Shown: positions 45,752 to 56,969 of the stretch, piece by piece | Layout of the letters: each line of letters starts with the position of its first letter | Numbering within the stretch: position 1 is the first letter of the stretch | Assembly: GCF_001752365.1 (NCBI RefSeq) | Contig: NZ_MEIY01000001.1 | Location: 2,348,473 to 2,412,472, forward strand | Direction of reading: 5' to 3' | DNA: 64,000 nucleotides | Source of the DNA: Marinobacter sp. X15-166B | GTDB taxonomy: Bacteria; Pseudomonadota; Gammaproteobacteria; Pseudomonadales; Oleiphilaceae | Made by a program: the position numbers and the translations under genes | Notes under the pieces: model-generated | What the model was told of the DNA's origin: nothing | What the model saw: the letters and a program-made list of their open reading frames with translations, nothing else | Database searches by the model: none

Positions 45752-46729
45752 ATGGCATTTCGGAAAAACCTCTCCGCAATAACTGTTGCAGCCGCATTGG
45801 GGCTGGGCGCGACCGCGGTATCGGCGCAGGAACAGCAATTCGTGACGATTGGTACCGGTGGTGTCACCGGTGTTTATTATCCTGCCGGCGGCGCCATTTG
45901 CCGACTGGTCAATATGGATCGCAAAGAGCACGGTATTCGCTGTTCGGTTGAGAGTACCGGGGGGTCCGTCTACAACCTGAACGCCATCCGCCAGGGTGAG
46001 CTGGATCTGGCGGTAGCCCAGTCCGACTGGCAGTATCACGCCTACAACGGCACCGACCAGTTCGAGAAAGACGGCGCCAATACCGATCTGCGCGCGGTAT
46101 TCTCGATGCACCCGGAGCCCTTTACCGTGGTGGCGAGCAAGGGTTCCAACATCAACACCTTCGAAGACCTTGCCGGCAAACGGGTCTCGGTGGGTAACCC
46201 GGGGTCGGGCCAGCGGGCGACCGCCGAAACCCTGATGAAAGCGATGGGTTGGGATCTGGACAAGTTTTCACTGGCGGCGGAGCTCAAGGCGGCTGAGCAG
46301 TCTCAGGCCCTGTGTGACGGCAACATTGATGCCTTCTTCTATACCGTCGGGCACCCGTCCGGCGCCATCAAAGAAGCCACCACCTCCTGCGACAGCGTGT
46401 TGGTGACCGTCGAAAACAGCGCCACCCAAAAACTCATCGACGATAACCCATACTACCGCTCGGTCAAGATCCCCGGTGGCATGTACCGCGGTAACGACGA
46501 GGATGTCACCACCTTTGGGGTGGCGGCCACGTTTGTGACCTCGGCCAAAGTCCCCGACGAGGTGGTCTACGCGGTGGTCAAGGCTGTATTCGACAACTTC
46601 GACAGTTTTAAACGGTTGCATCCGGCCTTTGGTAACCTGACCAAAGAAGAAATGGTGGCGGATGCGCTGAGTGCGCCCCTGCATCCCGGTGCGGCCAAGT
46701 ACTACAAGGAGCATGGCCTGATCGACTGA
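45752..46729 (+). CDS. TAXI-family TRAP transporter substrate-binding protein
   Basis: 325 residues with a Sec signal peptide (cleavage near VSAQ, residues 22-25). The family opening [22 protein letters not shown] and the central [18 protein letters not shown] segment identify the TAXI subgroup, whose members bind glutamate or other carboxylates in the periplasm. The fused permease is encoded just downstream, after an intervening terminator-like hairpin, so the solute-binding protein is likely made in excess. Substrate not determined. Confidence 0.93.
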   Translation: MAFRKNLSAITVAAALGLGATAVSAQEQQFVTIGTGGVTGVYYPAGGAICRLVNMDRKEHGIRCSVESTGGSVYNLNAIRQGELDLAVAQSDWQYHAYNGTDQFEKDGANTDLRAVFSMHPEPFTVVASKGSNINTFEDLAGKRVSVGNPGSGQRATAETLMKAMGWDLDKFSLAAELKAAEQSQALCDGNIDAFFYTVGHPSGAIKEATTSCDSVLVTVENSATQKLIDDNPYYRSVKIPGGMYRGNDEDVTTFGVAATFVTSAKVPDEVVYAVVKAVFDNFDSFKRLHPAFGNLTKEEMVADALSAPLHPGAAKYYKEHGLID

Positions 46730-46740
46730 TCGCGTTGCGG

Positions 46741-46779
46741 ACAGGCAATGGTTTACCCAGCCATTGCCTGTTTGTTTTT
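46741..46779 (+). terminator. Intra-operon terminator between TAXI binding protein and permease
   Basis: Perfect 11-bp arms ACAGGCAATGG (46741-46751) and CCATTGCCTGT (46761-46771), a nine-base loop and a T-rich tract (46771-46779). It lies between the two genes of one transporter, so partial termination would favour the binding protein. Confidence 0.85.
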
Positions 46780-46809
46780 ATTACCACTTGGTATTGATGG
46801 GATGTGATT

Positions 46810-49410
46810 ATGGCTGTTGGTAAAGCTCCTGCCGGTGGCGATGTTGATAAAGCAAAGCTAGCCGCGTTATTGCAGACCGAATCCGGCGGGCGGATCGCCA
46901 CAGGGCCAGCAGGAATTATACTGTTTGTCGTGCCTTTGTGTTGGTCACTGTTCCAGTTGTGGATCGCTTCGCCCTTGCCGTTTATAGTCAATTTCGGCGT
47001 CTTCAATTCCACCGAAGCACGCTCTATCCATCTGGCGTTCGCCGTGTTCTTGTCCTTTGCCGCCTTCCCCATGATCAAGGGCAGGACCCTCAATCATGTG
47101 CCCGTATACGACTGGATTCTGGCGCTGGCCGCGGCCTTTGCCGCTTCTTACATTTATGTTTTTTATCGTGAAATCTCCACCCGTCCGGGAGCCCCCATCA
47201 CTCAGGATCTGATTGTTGCTCTGGGAGGGCTGCTGCTGTTGCTGGAAGCAACCCGTCGGGCCCTGGGCTTGCCGCTGGCGATCGTCGCCGGGGTGTTCAT
47301 CATCTATTCGGTGGGTGGCCCCTACATGCCCGACGTCATCTCCCACAAGGGGGCCAGTCTCGAGAAGCTGGCGTCCCATCAGTGGCTGGGGACCGAGGGG
47401 GTCTTCGGGGTGGCACTGGGTGTGTCCACCAGCTTTGTGTTTCTGTTCGTGCTGTTTGGCGCCATGCTCGAAAAAGCCGGTGCCGGCAACTACTTCATTA
47501 AGGTTGCCTACGCCATGCTCGGGCACATGCGCGGCGGCCCGGCCAAGGCGGCCGTGGTCGCCAGTGGCTTGAGCGGCATTATTTCCGGGTCGTCCATTGC
47601 CAATGTGGTCACCACCGGGACCTTCACCATTCCGCTGATGAAGCGGGTAGGGTTCCCCGCCGTGAAGTCGGGTGCTGTGGAGGTGGCGGCATCGACCAAT
47701 GGTCAGCTGACGCCACCCATTATGGGAGCGGCCGCCTTCCTGATGGTGGAGTACGTCGGCATCCCCTATATCGAGGTAATCAAACACGCCATACTGCCAG
47801 CGCTCATTTCCTATGTGGCGCTGATTTATATTGTTCATCTCGAAGCCTGCAAGTTGAACATGCAAGGGGTGGAGCGTGTGCAGGCACCCACCCTGGCCCA
47901 GCGTATGCTGACCTGGGTGGTGCTCTTGATCGGGCTGTCGGTGCTGACCCTGGCGGTGTACTACGGCATTGGCTGGACCAAAGCGCTGCTGGGGGATGCC
48001 GCCATGTGGGTGCTGGGGCCGATCCTGCTGCTCATCTATATTTTCCTGGTGGGTTACGCCACACGTTTCCCGGAGTTGAAGGTCGACGACCCGGACCAGC
48101 CGATGGATACGTTGCCGGAGGTCGGGGTGACCGTCAAATCCGGTTTGTACTTCCTGTTGCCGGTGGTCGTGCTGGTCTGGTGTCTGACGGTGGAACGCTT
48201 CTCACCGCAGTTGTCGGCGTTTTGGGCGACGGTATTCATGATCTTTATCATTCTGACGCAGCGGCCGCTCAAGACGTTATTTCTGAAGCAGCAGGGCACC
48301 CTGGCCGCAATGCGTGAAGGCGGCCATGATCTGATCCGTTCGCTGGTGATCGGAGCACGCAACATGGTTGGCATTGGTGTTGCTACCGCCACGGCCGGCA
48401 TTGTGGTGGGTACGGTAACCCTGACCGGTATCGGTCTGGTGATGACCGAGTTTGTGGAGTTCATTTCCGGCGGCAACCTGATGCTGATGCTGATCTTTAC
48501 CGCCATCATCAGTCTGGTGCTGGGTATGGGCCTGCCGACCACAGCCAACTACATCGTGGTGTCCACCCTGATGGCTCCGGTGATTGTGACCCTGGGGGCA
48601 CAGAACGGTTTGCTGGTGCCACTGATCGCGGTGCACATGTTTGTGTTTTATTTTGGCATTCTGGCGGATGATACACCGCCCGTTGGGCTGGCGGCTTACG
48701 CCGCCGCCGCCATCTCCGGGGCTGACCCGATCCGCACCGCCGTTCAGGGGTTTACCTACGATATCCGCACGGCCATTCTGCCGTTCATGTTTATCTTCAA
48801 TACCCAGTTGCTGCTGATCGGTCTGACCGGCTGGTTTGATCTGTTGATCACGGTGTTCAGTGCGGTGACCGCCATGCTGGTGTTTTCCGCGGCGACCCAG
48901 GGGTACTGGCTCACCAGGAGCTACAAATGGGAAACCGGGCTCCTGTTGTTGATCACCTTCACCCTGTTCCGCCCGGGTTTCTGGTGGGACATGGTTTATC
49001 CCGCCACGGTCGAATACCCGGGCACTGAAATTGAGCAGCATATCGGCGACATACCCGCTAATGGCGACCTGGTGGTCAAAGCGTCCGGCATGTCTCTGGA
49101 CGGTCGCGAGGTGTCCACCTTTGTGCGGGTGCCGTTGCCTCCCGCTGCCACCCCCAAGGCGCGCCTGATGGAGGCCGGTCTGGAGTTGCGCCAGGTGGAG
49201 GACCGCATGGTGGTTGATTTTGTCGGCTTCGGCAGTGCGGCGGAGAAAGCCGGTATCTATTTCGACTGGGTCATCGAGCAGGTGCAGGTCAGGCAGGAAC
49301 GACCGCCGAAAGAACTGATGTTCATTCCTGCGTTGTTGCTGTTGGCCGCTTTGGCGTTCGGTCAGATCCGACGACGTCAAAAGCAGGCGCTCACCGCGCA
49401 CCAGGCATGA
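46810..49410 (+). CDS. Fused TRAP transporter permease (4TM+12TM, DUF3394 C-terminus)
   Basis: About 866 residues. An N-terminal DctQ-like four-helix part and a C-terminal DctM-like part with many membrane segments are fused, as in TAXI-type systems. Conserved core segments include SGSSIANVVTTGTFTIPLMKRVG, ASTNGQLTPPIMGAAAF and GMGLPTTANYIVVSTL. A C-terminal soluble region of about 120 residues (after 49000) corresponds to a DUF3394-like extension. Uses the sodium or proton gradient to drive uptake with the binding protein. The ATG at 46810 is preferred to the upstream in-frame GTG at 46804 because GGGATG is better spaced. Confidence 0.93.
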   Translation: MAVGKAPAGGDVDKAKLAALLQTESGGRIATGPAGIILFVVPLCWSLFQLWIASPLPFIVNFGVFNSTEARSIHLAFAVFLSFAAFPMIKGRTLNHVPVYDWILALAAAFAASYIYVFYREISTRPGAPITQDLIVALGGLLLLLEATRRALGLPLAIVAGVFIIYSVGGPYMPDVISHKGASLEKLASHQWLGTEGVFGVALGVSTSFVFLFVLFGAMLEKAGAGNYFIKVAYAMLGHMRGGPAKAAVVASGLSGIISGSSIANVVTTGTFTIPLMKRVGFPAVKSGAVEVAASTNGQLTPPIMGAAAFLMVEYVGIPYIEVIKHAILPALISYVALIYIVHLEACKLNMQGVERVQAPTLAQRMLTWVVLLIGLSVLTLAVYYGIGWTKALLGDAAMWVLGPILLLIYIFLVGYATRFPELKVDDPDQPMDTLPEVGVTVKSGLYFLLPVVVLVWCLTVERFSPQLSAFWATVFMIFIILTQRPLKTLFLKQQGTLAAMREGGHDLIRSLVIGARNMVGIGVATATAGIVVGTVTLTGIGLVMTEFVEFISGGNLMLMLIFTAIISLVLGMGLPTTANYIVVSTLMAPVIVTLGAQNGLLVPLIAVHMFVFYFGILADDTPPVGLAAYAAAAISGADPIRTAVQGFTYDIRTAILPFMFIFNTQLLLIGLTGWFDLLITVFSAVTAMLVFSAATQGYWLTRSYKWETGLLLLITFTLFRPGFWWDMVYPATVEYPGTEIEQHIGDIPANGDLVVKASGMSLDGREVSTFVRVPLPPAATPKARLMEAGLELRQVEDRMVVDFVGFGSAAEKAGIYFDWVIEQVQVRQERPPKELMFIPALLLLAALAFGQIRRRQKQALTAHQA

Positions 49411-49414
49411 CCCG

Positions 49415-49448
49415 AAACACCCTCAAACTCGCCTTTGGGGGTGTTTTT
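49415..49448 (+). terminator. Rho-independent terminator after TRAP permease
   Basis: Stem AAACACCCTCAAA / TTTGGGGGTGTTT with a short loop, followed by a T tract ending at 49448. Separates the transporter operon from thrS. Confidence 0.85.
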
Positions 49449-49578
49449 GTTCGGGTTTTGCGCATGACACGCTTCCCCCTGCCTGTTAGAATCCGGCTCC
49501 TCAACGGACCGCGTCTGTATCGCGGCACACCGAAACCATGTGATCTTTGGTAGGGATCACCGCTGTAAGGAGTTCACC

Positions 49579-51504
49579 ATGCCCGTAATTACTCTGCCTG
49601 ACGGCAGTCACCGCAGCTTTGCCAATCCTGTTACCGTTCACGACGTGGCCGCCGACATCGGCGCCGGGCTTGCTAAAGCCGCCCTTGCCGGACGCGTCAA
49701 CGGCACGCTGGTGGATACCAGCTATGAAATACAGGAAGACGCAGAACTGGCCATCATTACCGAGCGCGACGAAGACGGTGTCGATGTCATCCGTCACTCC
49801 ACCGCGCATTTGCTGGCCATGGCCGTCAAAGAGCTGTTTCCTGGTGCCCAGGTGACCATCGGGCCGGTGATCGACAACGGTTTCTATTACGATTTCAAGT
49901 ATGACCGGCCGTTCACCAACGAAGACCTCGGCCGCATTGAAAAGCGGATGGAAGAGTTGGCCAAACAGGATATCCCGGTGTCCCGTTCGGTGCTGTCCCG
50001 TGAGGAAGCGGTCGCCCTGTTTGACAGCATGGGTGAAGAGTACAAGGTCAAGATCATTCAGGACATTCCCGGTGACGAAGACCTGTCGTTTTACCGGCAG
50101 GGTGACTTCATCGACCTGTGCCGGGGGCCCCACGTGCCCAGTACCGGTAAACTGAAAGCCTTCAAGCTGACCAAGGTGGCCGGTGCCTATTGGCGCGGAG
50201 ATACCGCCAACGAACAGTTGCAGCGGGTATACGGCACCGCCTGGGGCAGCAAGAAAGAACTGAAAGCCTACCTGCACCGGATCGAAGAAGCGGAAAAGCG
50301 TGATCACCGCAGAATCGGCAAAAAGCTGAACCTGTTTCACATGCAGGAAGAGGCACCGGGCATGGTGTTCTGGCACCCCGCTGGCTGGACCATTTACCAG
50401 ACCATCGAGCAGTACATGCGCGACATCTTGCGCCGCCATGATTACCAGGAGATCAATACGCCTCAGGTGGTCTCCCGTGCCTTGTGGGAGCAGTCCGGTC
50501 ATTGGGACAAATTTGCCGAGGGGATGTTCACCACCGAGTCGGAAAAACACGATTTCGCCATCAAGCCGATGAACTGCCCCTGTCACATTCAGGTGTTCAA
50601 TCAGGGGTTGAAAAGTTACAAGGATCTGCCGCTGCGCTTGGCGGAGTTTGGCTCCTGTCACCGGAACGAGGCGTCCGGAGCCCTGCACGGGCTGATGCGG
50701 GTGCGCGGTTTTACCCAGGATGACGCGCACATCTTCTGTGAAGAAGGCGACATCCAGAAGGAAGTGTCCCGGTTTATTGATCTGCTGCATGAAGTCTACG
50801 CCGACTTCGGTTTTTCAAAAATCCTCTACAAGCTGTCGACCCGTCCGGAAAACCGCGTCGGTTCTGATGAAGTCTGGGACAAGTCCGAGGCTGCGCTGGA
50901 GGAGGCCCTCAATCGCGAAAGCGTCGAGTGGGAACTGTTGCCGGGCGAAGGTGCCTTTTATGGCCCCAAGATCGAGTTCTCTCTGGAGGATACCATCGGC
51001 CGGGTCTGGCAGTGTGGTACCATACAGGTCGACTTTTCCATGCCGGGGCGTTTGGGTGCCCAATACGTGGCGGACAATTCTGAACGGCGCACTCCGGTGA
51101 TGCTGCATCGCGCGGTGCTTGGTTCGTTCGAGCGTTTCATCGGTATTCTGATTGAGGAATATGAAGGGGCTTTCCCCACCTGGCTGGCTCCGACACAGGT
51201 TGCGGTGTTGAATATTACCGACAATCAGGCAGAATACTGCGCAAGTTTGGCGAAAAAACTCGAGTCGCAGGGTTATAGGGTAAATGCTGACTTGAGAAAC
51301 GAGAAGATCGGCTTTAAAATTCGTGAACATACAATTAATAAGGTTCCGTATCTGGTCGTTGCCGGCGACAAAGAAGTTGACGCCGGTACCGTTGCGGTGA
51401 GAACCCGCAAAGGTGAGGATCTGGGAACCATGACGCTGGAAGCGTTCGAGTCTTTGCTGGCCAAAGACGTTGAGCGCAAAGGCAAAATCGAGATGGAGAA
51501 CTAA
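49579..51504 (+). CDS. thrS: Threonyl-tRNA synthetase
   Basis: 641 residues: TGS domain (1-60), editing domain with [16 protein letters not shown] zinc/threonyl-editing His motifs, class II catalytic core ([23 protein letters not shown] with motif 2, and motif 3 [12 protein letters not shown]), and anticodon-binding domain. The ATG at 49579 with TAAGGAG upstream gives the family N-terminus; an in-frame ATG at 49540 is not supported. First gene of the translation operon; infC follows two bases after its stop. Confidence 0.97.
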   Translation: MPVITLPDGSHRSFANPVTVHDVAADIGAGLAKAALAGRVNGTLVDTSYEIQEDAELAIITERDEDGVDVIRHSTAHLLAMAVKELFPGAQVTIGPVIDNGFYYDFKYDRPFTNEDLGRIEKRMEELAKQDIPVSRSVLSREEAVALFDSMGEEYKVKIIQDIPGDEDLSFYRQGDFIDLCRGPHVPSTGKLKAFKLTKVAGAYWRGDTANEQLQRVYGTAWGSKKELKAYLHRIEEAEKRDHRRIGKKLNLFHMQEEAPGMVFWHPAGWTIYQTIEQYMRDILRRHDYQEINTPQVVSRALWEQSGHWDKFAEGMFTTESEKHDFAIKPMNCPCHIQVFNQGLKSYKDLPLRLAEFGSCHRNEASGALHGLMRVRGFTQDDAHIFCEEGDIQKEVSRFIDLLHEVYADFGFSKILYKLSTRPENRVGSDEVWDKSEAALEEALNRESVEWELLPGEGAFYGPKIEFSLEDTIGRVWQCGTIQVDFSMPGRLGAQYVADNSERRTPVMLHRAVLGSFERFIGILIEEYEGAFPTWLAPTQVAVLNITDNQAEYCASLAKKLESQGYRVNADLRNEKIGFKIREHTINKVPYLVVAGDKEVDAGTVAVRTRKGEDLGTMTLEAFESLLAKDVERKGKIEMEN

Positions 51505-51506
51505 CT

Positions 51507-52046
51507 ATTAAACAGCGAACGAATCGGGGTGGGCGCGCGCCTCGTGCGCCAATCAATGAGAACATTCAAGCCACTGAAGTCCGCCTTATCGATGCCGAAG
51601 GCAATCAGGTCGGTGTAGTTTCGCTAGAGGATGCCATCAAACAGGCGGAAGAAGCTTCTCTGGATCTGGTTCAGGTTACCGATTCCGATCCGATCGTCTG
51701 TAAGATAATGGATTTCGGAAAGAAGGTCTTCGAAGAGAAGAAGGCCAAAGCAGCTGCCAGAAAGAAGCAAAAGCAGGTGCAGGTAAAAGAGCTTAAGTTC
51801 CGTCCAGGAACTGAAGAAGGGGATTATCAGGTAAAACTACGCAACCTGATACGTTTCCTTGAAAACGGGGATCGCGGCAAATTGACGATTCGATTCCGCG
51901 GACGTGAGATGGCCCACCAGGAAATCGGTATGCAGCTCATGAACCGGATCGAGGCGGATGTTGCTGAAATAGCTCAGGTCGAGCAACGGCCAAAAATGGA
52001 AGGCCGCCAGATGACCATGGTTGTCGCACCTCGTAAAAAGAAGTGA
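51507..52046 (+). CDS. infC: Translation initiation factor IF-3, AUU start
   Basis: 179 residues beginning at ATT (51507), two bases after the thrS stop, with GGAG eight bases upstream. The product ([20 protein letters not shown] ...) has the full IF-3 N-domain, the Lys-rich linker and the C-domain ([15 protein letters not shown] ... APRKKK). Using only ATG would wrongly start at 51708 and lose the N-domain. An AUU start is the well-known autoregulatory device of infC: IF-3 discriminates against its own non-canonical start. No irregularities in the sequence. Confidence 0.95.
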   Translation: MKQRTNRGGRAPRAPINENIQATEVRLIDAEGNQVGVVSLEDAIKQAEEASLDLVQVTDSDPIVCKIMDFGKKVFEEKKAKAAARKKQKQVQVKELKFRPGTEEGDYQVKLRNLIRFLENGDRGKLTIRFRGREMAHQEIGMQLMNRIEADVAEIAQVEQRPKMEGRQMTMVVAPRKKK

Positions 52047-52137
52047 TTCTGAACAGCATACCTATCCCCTGCGCACGCGGGGGATTTGTCGTTTCGGAAC
52101 ACAATCAAACTTAAAAAATGAATGCGGAGTTGTAGCA

Positions 52138-52329
52138 ATGCCCAAGATGAAAACCAAAAGTGGAGCCGCCAAACGGTTTAAGAAAACCGCCAACGGATTC
52201 AAGCATAAGTCGTCCTTCACCAGTCACATTCTGACCAAGAAGAGCCCCAAGCGTAAGCGTCAGCTGCGTGCAACCAAAATGGTTGCCAAGGCCGATATTG
52301 CTTCCGTCAAATTGATGCTCGCGCGCTAA
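52138..52329 (+). CDS. rpmI: Ribosomal protein bL35
   Basis: 63-residue basic protein opening [19 protein letters not shown], typical of bL35, with GGAG nine bases before the ATG. A longer in-frame read-through upstream (from 52021) lacks a ribosome-binding site. Assembles in the large ribosomal subunit. Lies 91 bp after infC and 32 bp before rplT. Confidence 0.97.
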   Translation: MPKMKTKSGAAKRFKKTANGFKHKSSFTSHILTKKSPKRKRQLRATKMVAKADIASVKLMLAR

Positions 52330-52361
52330 GCGCTCACTGGTTATTTAAGAAGGATTAGAGT

Positions 52362-52715
52362 ATGCCTCGCATTAAACGTGGTGTGGTCGCACGCCGTCGT
52401 CATAAGAAGATTCTGAGTCAGGCCAAAGGTTACTACGGTGCCCGTAGCCGGGTTTTCCGCGTCGCCAAGCAGGCGGTCATCAAAGCCGGTCAGTACGCTT
52501 ACCGCGACCGTCGTAATCGCAAGCGCGCGTTCCGTGCACTGTGGATTGCCCGGATCAACGCCGGTGCGCGCATGAATGGCCTGTCCTATAGCCGTCTGAT
52601 TGCTGGCCTGAAAAAAGCCAATGTTGAAATCGATCGTAAGGTTCTGGCCGATCTGGCCATGAACGAGCAGCAGGCCTTTGCGGCCGTTGTTGAAAAGGCC
52701 AAAGCATCTTTGTGA
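52362..52715 (+). CDS. rplT: Ribosomal protein bL20
   Basis: 117 residues, opening [17 protein letters not shown] and with the globular C-domain ([24 protein letters not shown]) of bL20, an early 50S assembly protein that in E. coli represses rpmI-rplT translation by binding its leader mRNA. Preceded by AAGGA. No leader mimicry was tested. A terminator follows before pheS. Confidence 0.97.
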   Translation: MPRIKRGVVARRRHKKILSQAKGYYGARSRVFRVAKQAVIKAGQYAYRDRRNRKRAFRALWIARINAGARMNGLSYSRLIAGLKKANVEIDRKVLADLAMNEQQAFAAVVEKAKASL

Positions 52716-52778
52716 TCGCTTAGCTCTTTTATCGATATCTGATCGATTCGGGTGCCTGCGAGCGGGCGCCCGCTGATA

Positions 52779-52807
52779 GGGGAAGGGCGCGCTCTTCCCC
52801 TTTTTTT
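52779..52807 (+). terminator. Rho-independent terminator/attenuator between rplT and pheS
   Basis: Arms GGGGAAG (52779-52785) and CTTCCCC (52794-52800), loop GGCGCGCT, T7 tract (52801-52807). Its position between rplT and pheST is where attenuation controls pheST in E. coli, but no Phe-rich leader peptide was found here. Confidence 0.85.
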
Positions 52808-52819
52808 CGCCCCATTTAA

Positions 52820-53839
<1,020 letters not shown>

Positions 53840-53893
53840 GCGTCTCCAAATTCCGTCTATACCGCTAAACCGTTTCAGAACAAGGCATACACC

Positions 53894-56266
53894 ATGAAAT
53901 TCAGTGAGCAGTGGCTCCGCGAGTGGGTTAACCCGGCGCTTGATACACAGGCATTGGTCGATCAAATCACCATGGCAGGGCTTGAAGTCGATGGCTTAGA
54001 GCCGGTCTCGGGCGAGTTCTCGGGGGTGATCGTGGGCGAGGTACTATCGGTAGAACCCCATCCGGACGCCGATAAGTTGCGGGTGTGTCAGGTCGCCGGT
54101 GGTGACGAGGTGGTGCAGGTTGTGTGTGGCGCCCCCAATGTCCGTGCGGGACAGAAAGTACCGTTTGCGGTCGTTGGCGCGACCCTTCCCGGCAACTTCA
54201 AAATCAAGAAGGCCAAACTGCGCGGCCAGGTTTCCCTGGGTATGCTGTGCTCCGAAACCGAATTGGGGTTGTCCGAGCGGGACGCCGGAATCATGGAGTT
54301 GCCGGAGGATGCGCCGGTGGGGCAGAGTCTGGTGGACTACCTGGGCCTGAACGATGTCACCATTGACGTGGACTTGACCCCGAACCGCAGCGACTGCCTG
54401 TCCATCCGTGGCCTGGCCCGGGAAGTAGCGGTGCTTAACCGGTTGCAGGTCGAGGCACCGCAGACCGCCCCCATTGCAGCCACTCACGGTGAGGTCATTG
54501 AAGTGACTGTTACCGCGCCGGAAGGCTGCCCCCGCTATCTGGGCCGGATCCTGAAAAATGTCGACCTGACGGTGCCGTCGCCGATGTGGATGCAGGAAAA
54601 GTTGCGCCGCTCAGGGATCCGCTCGATCGATGCGGCGGTGGATGTGACCAACTACGTCATGCTTGAGCTGGGCCAGCCCATGCATGCCTTTGACCGGGCC
54701 GAGCTCAAAGGCGGCATCGTGGTGCGCATGGCCAGGCCGGCCGAAACCCTGGTGCTGCTGGATGGCCAGGAAGTGACCCTGAGCGCGGATACCCTGGTCA
54801 TTGCTGACCACGAAAAACCGGTCGCCATTGCCGGGGTGATGGGGGGCGAACATTCCGGTGTGAGTGAAACAACCCGCGACCTGGTGCTCGAGGCGGCGTA
54901 TTTTGATCCCATCACGCTGGCCGGCAAGGCTCGCGAATACAGTCTGCATACCGATGCCTCCCATCGCTTCGAACGGGGTGTGGATTACCAACTTGCCCGC
55001 GATGCCATGGAACGGGCCACCGAGCTGCTGATGTCGATTGTCGGTGGTGAACCCGGCGAGATTGTGGACGTCACCAGTGAGCCGCATCTGCCACAAGCCA
55101 CCCTGATCGATTTGCGGGCCCAACGCATCGCCGATGTTCTGGGGCTGGACATCGACCGCGCCACGGTGGAAGACATCCTGACCCGCCTCGGTCTGAGTAT
55201 CGATCAGCCGCTGCCTGAGGGCTGGCGCATCCGGGTGCCGAGCTACCGGCCCGACCTGTCCATCGAGGTGGATCTGATCGAAGAAGTCGGGCGCGTTTAC
55301 GGTTACGACAACCTGCCGGTGACCGAGCCCGTCGGCGCGCTGGCCCTGCGCGCGGATTCCGAAGCCGTGCGTCCGTTGTCAGCGGTACAGAGTTTCTTTG
55401 TGTCCCGGGGCTATCAGGAAGCCATCACCTACAGTTTCGTGGACCCCAAGGTACAGGCCCTGGTGGATCCGGACCGCGACGGCATCGCCCTGGCCAATCC
55501 GATCTCCGCCGATCTGTCGGTGATGCGCACCACCCTGTGGAGTGGTTTGCTGAAAACCGTTGCCCATAATCAAAACCGTCAGCAGCCCCGTATTCGTCTG
55601 TTCGAAAGCGGCTTGCGGTTTGTGCGCGAGGGCGATGACATTGAGCAGCGCCCCATGTTGAGCGGGGTGGTGGTGGGGCCCAACAGCCCGGAAAACTGGG
55701 CCAATGGCCGCCGTGACGCGGACTTTTTCGACACCAAAGGTGAGTTGGAAGCACTGTTCCAGTTGCTGGGTGTGCAGGTGGACTTCGCCAAAGGGGAACA
55801 CCCGGCGTTGCACCCTGGGCAGACCGCGGAGCTGTTTCTGGCCGGGCAGTCGATCGGCTGGTTGGGCACGCTGCACCCACAAGTCCAGAAAAATCTGGAA
55901 CTTAATGGCACGATTCTGCTGTTTGAGCTATTCTTGGATGCAGTTCTCTCGGGATATGTGCCTAATTTCAAAGAAATTTCAAAATTTCCTGAAGTTCGTC
56001 GAGATTTGGCTATTATTATTGAGAACGGAATCGCGTTTGCAGATGTTGAGCGTGTTGTCCGGCAACAAGCCGGCAATCATCTGACCGCGTTGCGTGCGTT
56101 TGATGTGTATGAAGGCCAGAGCGTGGGTGAAGGCAAGCGCAGTGTCGCCCTCAGTCTTTTCTGGCAGCATCCCGAGCGCACTCTCCATGAAGAAGAAGTG
56201 CACAAGCTGTTCAACGAGGTGATCACCGCACTGACTGAAGAGCTGGGGGCAACACTGAGGAGTTGA
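53894..56266 (+). CDS. pheT: Phenylalanyl-tRNA synthetase beta subunit
   Basis: 790 residues with N-terminal tRNA-binding OB fold (GVIVGEVLSVEPHPDADKLRVCQV), B3/B4 editing domain, B5 domain, core-like domain and C-terminal anticodon-binding (FDX-ACB) domain ending in LTEELGATLRS. Length and order match the usual gammaproteobacterial protein. The last part, after about 55,890, is slightly more A/T-rich than the body. ihfA starts three bases after its stop. Confidence 0.97.
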   Translation: MKFSEQWLREWVNPALDTQALVDQITMAGLEVDGLEPVSGEFSGVIVGEVLSVEPHPDADKLRVCQVAGGDEVVQVVCGAPNVRAGQKVPFAVVGATLPGNFKIKKAKLRGQVSLGMLCSETELGLSERDAGIMELPEDAPVGQSLVDYLGLNDVTIDVDLTPNRSDCLSIRGLAREVAVLNRLQVEAPQTAPIAATHGEVIEVTVTAPEGCPRYLGRILKNVDLTVPSPMWMQEKLRRSGIRSIDAAVDVTNYVMLELGQPMHAFDRAELKGGIVVRMARPAETLVLLDGQEVTLSADTLVIADHEKPVAIAGVMGGEHSGVSETTRDLVLEAAYFDPITLAGKAREYSLHTDASHRFERGVDYQLARDAMERATELLMSIVGGEPGEIVDVTSEPHLPQATLIDLRAQRIADVLGLDIDRATVEDILTRLGLSIDQPLPEGWRIRVPSYRPDLSIEVDLIEEVGRVYGYDNLPVTEPVGALALRADSEAVRPLSAVQSFFVSRGYQEAITYSFVDPKVQALVDPDRDGIALANPISADLSVMRTTLWSGLLKTVAHNQNRQQPRIRLFESGLRFVREGDDIEQRPMLSGVVVGPNSPENWANGRRDADFFDTKGELEALFQLLGVQVDFAKGEHPALHPGQTAELFLAGQSIGWLGTLHPQVQKNLELNGTILLFELFLDAVLSGYVPNFKEISKFPEVRRDLAIIIENGIAFADVERVVRQQAGNHLTALRAFDVYEGQSVGEGKRSVALSLFWQHPERTLHEEEVHKLFNEVITALTEELGATLRS

Positions 56267-56269
56267 TGA

Positions 56270-56569
56270 ATGGCGGCTTTGACAAAAGCGGAAATGGCGG
56301 AACGCTTGTACGAAGAGCTTGGACTGAACAAGCGTGAAGCCAAAGAAATGGTAGAAGCTTTTTTCGATGAGATTCGGGGCGCTTTGAGTCATAACGAGCA
56401 GGTGAAATTGTCGGGCTTTGGCAACTTTGATTTGCGCGATAAAAAAGAGCGCCCTGGCCGTAACCCGAAAACCGGGGAAGAAATTCCGATCAGTGCCCGC
56501 CGGGTTGTGACATTCCGTCCGGGACAAAAACTTAAACAAAAAGTAGAAGCTTATGTTGGAACCGAGTAA
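56270..56569 (+). CDS. ihfA: Integration host factor alpha subunit
   Basis: 99-residue HU/IHF-family protein: [21 protein letters not shown] helices, [13 protein letters not shown] beta arms and the minor-groove intercalating [12 protein letters not shown] region. Forms the heterodimer with IHF-beta (elsewhere) that bends DNA at replication, recombination and promoter sites. Three bases after pheT, overlapping the downstream MerR-like gene by 17 bases, the usual gammaproteobacterial arrangement. Confidence 0.97.
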   Translation: MAALTKAEMAERLYEELGLNKREAKEMVEAFFDEIRGALSHNEQVKLSGFGNFDLRDKKERPGRNPKTGEEIPISARRVVTFRPGQKLKQKVEAYVGTE

Positions 56570-56918
56570 TAACAACGAGTTACCGACTATTCCGGGTAAG
56601 CGCTACTTCACGATTGGCGAGGTAGCGGAGCTGTGCGCCGTCAAGGCGCACGTGCTTCGCTACTGGGAACAGGAATTTCCCCAGCTGTCTCCGGTGAAGC
56701 GCCGCGGCAACCGTCGCTATTATCAGCGGGCGGACGTGCTGACTATCCGGCAGATTCGCAGCCTGCTGTACGATCAGGGCTATACCATTGGCGGCGCCAA
56801 GCAAAAGCTCGGCAGTGACGAAGCCAAGGAAGACACCTCCCAGTACCGGCAGTTGATCCGGCAGATGATCGCGGAACTTGAAGATGTTCTGGTGGTGCTG
56901 AATACGCCCACCCGGTGA
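56553..56918 (+). CDS. MerR-family transcriptional regulator
   Basis: 121 residues. MerR N-terminal winged helix ([51 protein letters not shown]) and a short C-terminal helix. No effector-binding Cys residues of metal-sensing members are seen. Commonly found at this place after ihfA in gammaproteobacteria; its target is not known. Overlaps ihfA by 17 bases. Confidence 0.92.
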   Translation: MLEPSNNNELPTIPGKRYFTIGEVAELCAVKAHVLRYWEQEFPQLSPVKRRGNRRYYQRADVLTIRQIRSLLYDQGYTIGGAKQKLGSDEAKEDTSQYRQLIRQMIAELEDVLVVLNTPTR

Positions 56919-56937
56919 CGCCCTGACAGTGGTGAAA

Positions 56938-56969
56938 TAAAAAACCGGAGCCTCAGGCTCCGGTTTTTT
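56938..56969. terminator. Bidirectional rho-independent terminator
   Basis: Perfect stem AAAACCGGAGCC / GGCTCCGGTTTT (56941-56952 with 56956-56967), three-base loop, with A tract on one side and T tract on the other. Ends the ihfA operon and, on the minus strand, the glycerate kinase gene whose stop lies at 56953. Confidence 0.9.
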
